Origin: Galerina marginata
Lineage: Eukaryota; Basidiomycota; Agaricomycetes; Agaricales; Galerinaceae
Assembly: GCA_023014335.1 (NCBI GenBank)
Contig: JAECYW010000011.1
Span: 1,612,001 to 1,676,000 of the forward strand
Reading direction: 5' to 3'
Length of the DNA: 64,000 nucleotides
Shown: in pieces, positions 60,541 through 64,000 of the stretch
Position numbering within the stretch: the first letter of the stretch is position 1
How the letters are laid out: every line of letters starts with the position of its first letter
Position numbers and translations under genes: made by a program
The notes under the pieces: generated by a model
Databases searched by the model: none
What the model was told of the DNA's origin: nothing
What the model saw: the letters and a program-made list of their open reading frames with translations, nothing else

Positions 60541-61326
60541 TATCACGCTCTCTCGGCCTTCTTCTGTTGCAGTCGTCAACCTGAGATTTCTTTGAGGTTA
60601 TCCTTCTATGTTGCCCATGGAATTTCTCTAAATTTTTTGGAGAATCACATTGGTAACATGTTGTGGCAACCACGAAAACTGTTTTCAGACTAAACAAGTG
60701 GACATTTAGCCATGCAGAATCGAATGTGGCGAAGATTAGTTCAGTATTCGCGGCGTGAGAGTTTCGTAGGTGTGATGTCAGATCATGATGTTAACATCTC
60801 TCTGTAACTTGAGGGCTCAACCACTAAGAAAAAATAGGTCGATAGAAACATTCAATAATATCTTTAAATCATCTCTGTTTAAAAATATTGAGCACTACGT
60901 ATCTCGCTGAAAAGAAATTGACCGTTCAGATTTGTTGATGGCATCATGCAACACTTTTGCCACACGTGACTTTGTGGCAAAAGTGTTGCGGTCCCTGTGA
61001 CGTTGGGCCATTATCATCAACCTTCATGTCTGTAAACCGCCTTCCCACTCGAGTTTCTGCGCGTATACGGGATCCATCATATCGCCCACGGACAACATGG
61101 CACCTGCCACAGATTGTTTCTGTATGTGCCTTTTTAAATTTCAAGATGTCTTATGCGATAACTGTTCTTATAAGGCCGTTCCTCCGAGTTCTGATGTTCG
61201 GCATACCAGAACATCTGTTATTGTCCCTTATCGAGGACCTGACCACGGCGCTACTCAACAGACACTTCAGGTGTGTCTTCTCTATCCTTATAGTGACATA
61301 TACTAACTTTTGACCTTAAGAATCCG
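60541..61326. other. Helitron leader before the Rep gene
   Basis: About 0.8 kb with short frames only. A plus-strand frame at 60957-61313 could be an upstream exon joined to the Rep ORF (it reads DVLCDNCSYKAVPPSSD in one phase), but no clear donor confirms it. The hairpin at 60948-60989 lies here. Confidence 0.4.
60948..60989. repeat. Perfect 17-bp inverted repeat (hairpin)
   Basis: Arms GCAACACTTTTGCCACA (60948-60964) and its exact complement (60973-60989) flank an 8-base loop. It lies about 340 bases before the Rep start codon, inside the Helitron. It may be a regulatory hairpin, an insertion footprint, or a remnant of another element's terminus. Confidence 0.85.
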
Positions 61327-64000
61327 ATGTCTCCAGTCATTACCAACCATGATGACAATTCGATGTCGGATGTCGTTAACCATTGGTCCAACAGTCACCA
61401 AACTTCAGAAAGAGACAATACAGTGGATATAGATGAAGAGGATTATGCTCTCACTCAAGAGAATGACCCTGAGCACGACTTGCATGACATGAGTAAGTCT
61501 TATATGTTTCTTCATGTCCGATCTGCACTGACAGGATATATAGTGCGCAGTCGACTTTTTTGTATAGCGCGTCGACCCACTCTCGATACATTTCCTGTCA
61601 ATGATCTAGGCCTCATGAATGTACTCTGTCCTTTTTGTGAAGCATATCATTGGTTTGACGAACGTGTATCATCTTCGAAAGTCGGTCGTCCCGAATTTGA
61701 AGCCTGCTGCGCTCATGGTAAAGTCATCTTGCCGTCTCTTCGTGTTCCACCGCCACCACTTTACAACTTATTCACCGCTGACACTCATCAAGCCAAAGAA
61801 TTCAGACAGAACATTGTCCAATACAATTCCGCACTCGCATTCACTTCACTCGGAGTTGATATTGATCGATCTATTATCGGTAGAGGACCACCAGTCTTTC
61901 GGATCCATGGGGAACTGAAGCATTTAACTGGTTCCTTATTACCCGCGCAATCTGATACTCCAACTTATTCACAACTCTACATCTATGATCCCCACGCAGC
62001 TTACCAATATCGCATTCACCGAAATGGTAATCTGTCCCTAAACACATTGGCTATCCTTCAACGTCTTCTCTGGCGAGAGAACAAGTATACGGCGGTCTTT
62101 CAGCACGCTTATGAGGTCCTTCGCATGTACGACGCTCCGGATTACACAGTGAGACTCTGTGTTGTTCCTGGTCATGATCCTCGACGATATAACTTACCGA
62201 CCGCTGATGAAGTGGGTGTTATTCTACCAGGAGAAAATGCTTTTCGAGGAGACTATCGTGATATTATCCTTCACTTCCGACCTCAGTACTATCACAATTC
62301 CCGAGATAACCGTGACCATGTGCAACTGTACCGAATCAGTGAAGGCCATGCTGGATATGCACCGCTCCACTATGTTCTTCTCTTTCCCTTCGGAGAACCA
62401 GGATGGTATCGAGATATGCGTGTCCTCAACAATCCGAAACGTATCACACTCTTGCAATACTCGGCGTACAGACTTCACCCACGGAGAAATGAGTTCTCTA
62501 CAATTTTACGTGGCTGTCGACTGCTTCAAACATACATGGTTGATATGTTTGCTTGCATTGACCAGGATCGACTCCACTTCATTAAGACTCAACAGCCAAG
62601 GTTGCGGGTCACGATGCTTAATGGAATAGAGGACGCAATGTCTAGCTCCGATGACCGGATCGATCTCAATCAGTTAGGTCAACGTATAATCCTGCCTTCA
62701 TCTTATATTGGAGGACCCCGAGACATGCATCAACGCTACCTTGACGGCATGGCTATTGCGCGACATTTCAAGAAGATCGACATCTTTTTAACAATGACTG
62801 CAAACCCAAACTGGCCTGAGATTACACGAGAGCTTCTTCCTGGCCAGACAGTTGCAGATCGCCCTGATTTGGTTTCTCGGGTATTTCAACTGAAAAAGAA
62901 GACTCTCGCCAATGCTATTTTCAAAAACGGCATCTTTGGACCCTGTGTCGCCCATGTAGACTCTATCGAGTTCCAGAAAAGAGGCTTGCCTCACTGGCAC
63001 CTCTTAATATTCTTAAAGTCCGACTATAAACTCCTCGCTCCCGACATCGTTGATGACATTATCAAAGCTTGCTGGCCCGATCCACAAACAGCTCCTCACC
63101 TATTCGACGCTGTCAAGAAGTTCATGGTTCATGGACCATGTGGTCCTCTTAACCCACAAGCTGTTTGCATGAAAGACGGTAAATGCAAAAATGGATATCC
63201 AAAGGCCTTCCAAGACCACACCGTAATGGATCATGAAGGTTATCCACTTTATGCACGTCCAAACGATGGTCGTTCTTACTCGGTAAGGGGCTTTGAACTT
63301 GACAATCGATGGATCGTACCCCACAACCCATTCACCCTGCTTTGGATGAACTGCCATATCAACGTTGAATGCACTGTCTGCTTCGGATCTATGAAATATA
63401 TCAACAAATACATCGACAAAGGAGGGGATTGCGGAACACTTACACTAACCGATCAAAACGATGAGGTCAAACGATACATTGACGGCTGCTATTTCTCTGC
63501 GTCAGAAGCTGCATGGCGAATTTTCCAATTTGGTTTACATGGTATGACGCTCGAATATGAATTTGAATATGCATTAACTATAAACATTCAGGTTTACAAC
63601 CCAATGTTGTTCGTTTACAAATCCATCTTCCAAACGAACAACGTATTGTCTTCGATCCACGCATCAATGCACAACACATCGTAGAATGTGGAGAAAATGC
63701 AGACACGCCTCTATTAGCCTTTTTCAAAGCGAACCAAAAAGTGGGATTAGTTGGAGACATTGCACGTTCGCTTACCTATCAAGAATTCCCTCAAAAATTT
63801 GTCATCAAAGAAGACAAGATCAACCCTCAATCTAAAGCATGGCACCCACGACAACGTAAAGGCTTTGCAATTGGTCGCTTGATATACGTCGGCCCAACGG
63901 CAGGTGAAAGGTTCTATCTTCGCACACTTCTTACGGTTATTAGAGGGCCAACATCATTTGACGACTTGAAAGCTGTTGATGGTCATATTTGCGAAACATT
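61327..64000 (+). CDS. Helitron Rep/helicase (N-terminal and Rep part; runs off the right edge)
   Basis: The start ATG at 61327 opens an acidic N-tail. A Cys/His region with CPFCEAYHWFDERV and FEACCAHGKVILPSL is typical of Helitron N-terminal zinc-finger-like segments. The HUH Rep endonuclease follows: FLTMTANPNWPEITRELLPG, KRGLPHWHLLIFLKSD (two His as metal ligands), PCGPLNPQAVCMKDGKCKNG and the Tyr motif KYINKYIDKGGD (paired Tyr). An intron at 63542-63591 joins HG / LQPNVVRLQIHLPNEQR, then FDPRINAQHIVECGENADTP, FFKANQKVGLVGDIARSLTY and KGFAIGRLIYVGPTAGERFY, leading toward the PIF1-type helicase beyond the window. The Rep nicks and transfers the leading strand in rolling-circle transposition. 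Frame is open without lesions. Confidence 0.92.

Larger units (their letters stand above)
60217..64000 (+). mobile_element. Autonomous Helitron-like element, 3' end outside the window
   Basis: The 5' end TCACTACTACGAAAGACGCT at 60217 abuts the end of the shorter element directly. Inside are a 17-bp perfect hairpin (60948-60989) and the Rep/helicase gene from 61327 onward. The reading frame is open to the right edge, so the element may be young and active. No 3' terminus is visible. Confidence 0.7.

Noticed and set aside
60948..60989. Hairpin as the 3' terminus of a Helitron
   Set aside because: It lies upstream of the Rep gene in the same element and is not followed by CTRR at the usual distance.
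1..64000. CRISPR arrays, operons, ribosome binding sites
   Set aside because: The window is eukaryotic; no spaced short direct repeats or polycistronic layouts were seen.

Overview
The window is nuclear DNA of a mushroom-forming basidiomycete (Agaricomycetes-like). It has many short introns of about 40-70 bases with GT/AG ends, genes on both strands at high density, no operons or Shine-Dalgarno logic, several F-box genes, and agaric-type families: a TPR protein, a GDSG serine-protease-like protein and an Flc/TRP membrane protein. Most assignments rest on family knowledge applied to translated exons; no search was run.

Layout. 1-5.2 kb: two tandem copies of a TPR-repeat gene (minus). 5.8-8.1 kb: membrane-anchored Smr-domain protein. 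8.8-9.7 kb: isoprenylcysteine methyltransferase-like protein. 11.1-11.9 kb: mitochondrial ATP synthase OSCP. 12.7-13.2 kb: serine-protease-like pseudogene. 14.3-17.0 kb: Flc/TRP-like membrane protein. 17.6-19.6 kb: broken F-box/LRR gene. 20.2-21.3 kb: U1-type zinc-finger (WBP4-like) splicing protein. 22.1-23.9 kb: second F-box gene. 24.3-26.5 kb: MFS transporter. 26.9-28.8 kb: tRNA methyltransferase TRM11. 29.9-32.5 kb: zf-4CXXC_R1 (CDCA7-like) nuclear protein, divergent from TIM17 (32.7-33.4 kb). 34.4-35.2 kb: PNPOx-like flavin protein. 35.6-38.1 kb: F-box gene and its decayed tandem copy. 38.2-40.0 kb: checkpoint clamp subunit RAD9, divergent from the ribosome-assembly factor TSR1 (40.2-43.1 kb). 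44.1-47.5 kb: CLC chloride/proton exchanger. 47.9-49.5 kb: septin CDC11. 50.8-52.4 kb: short-chain dehydrogenase. 52.6-53.7 kb: ARL3/ARFRP1 GTPase, divergent from V-ATPase c'' subunit (53.8-54.8 kb). 55.5-57.8 kb: unrecognised large protein, divergent from a CUE-domain protein (57.8-59.2 kb). 59.6 kb to the right edge: two head-to-tail Helitron-like elements, the second carrying an apparently intact Rep/helicase gene that runs out of the window.

The genes are mostly unrelated housekeeping functions and do not form a pathway. The most unusual pattern is that nearly every apparent frameshift in otherwise conserved genes (Smr, Flc, F-box, RAD9, TSR1, CLC, CDC11, 55-kb gene) can be read as a third codon position written twice with two synonymous bases, or dropped once. 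At the sites best constrained by family motifs the two bases are always a transition pair. This looks like unresolved synonymous SNPs between the two nuclei of a dikaryon left in the consensus rather than gene decay. Other genes in the window read cleanly. No wholly new molecular system was recognised; the Helitron pair and the wobble-base artefact are the main leads.
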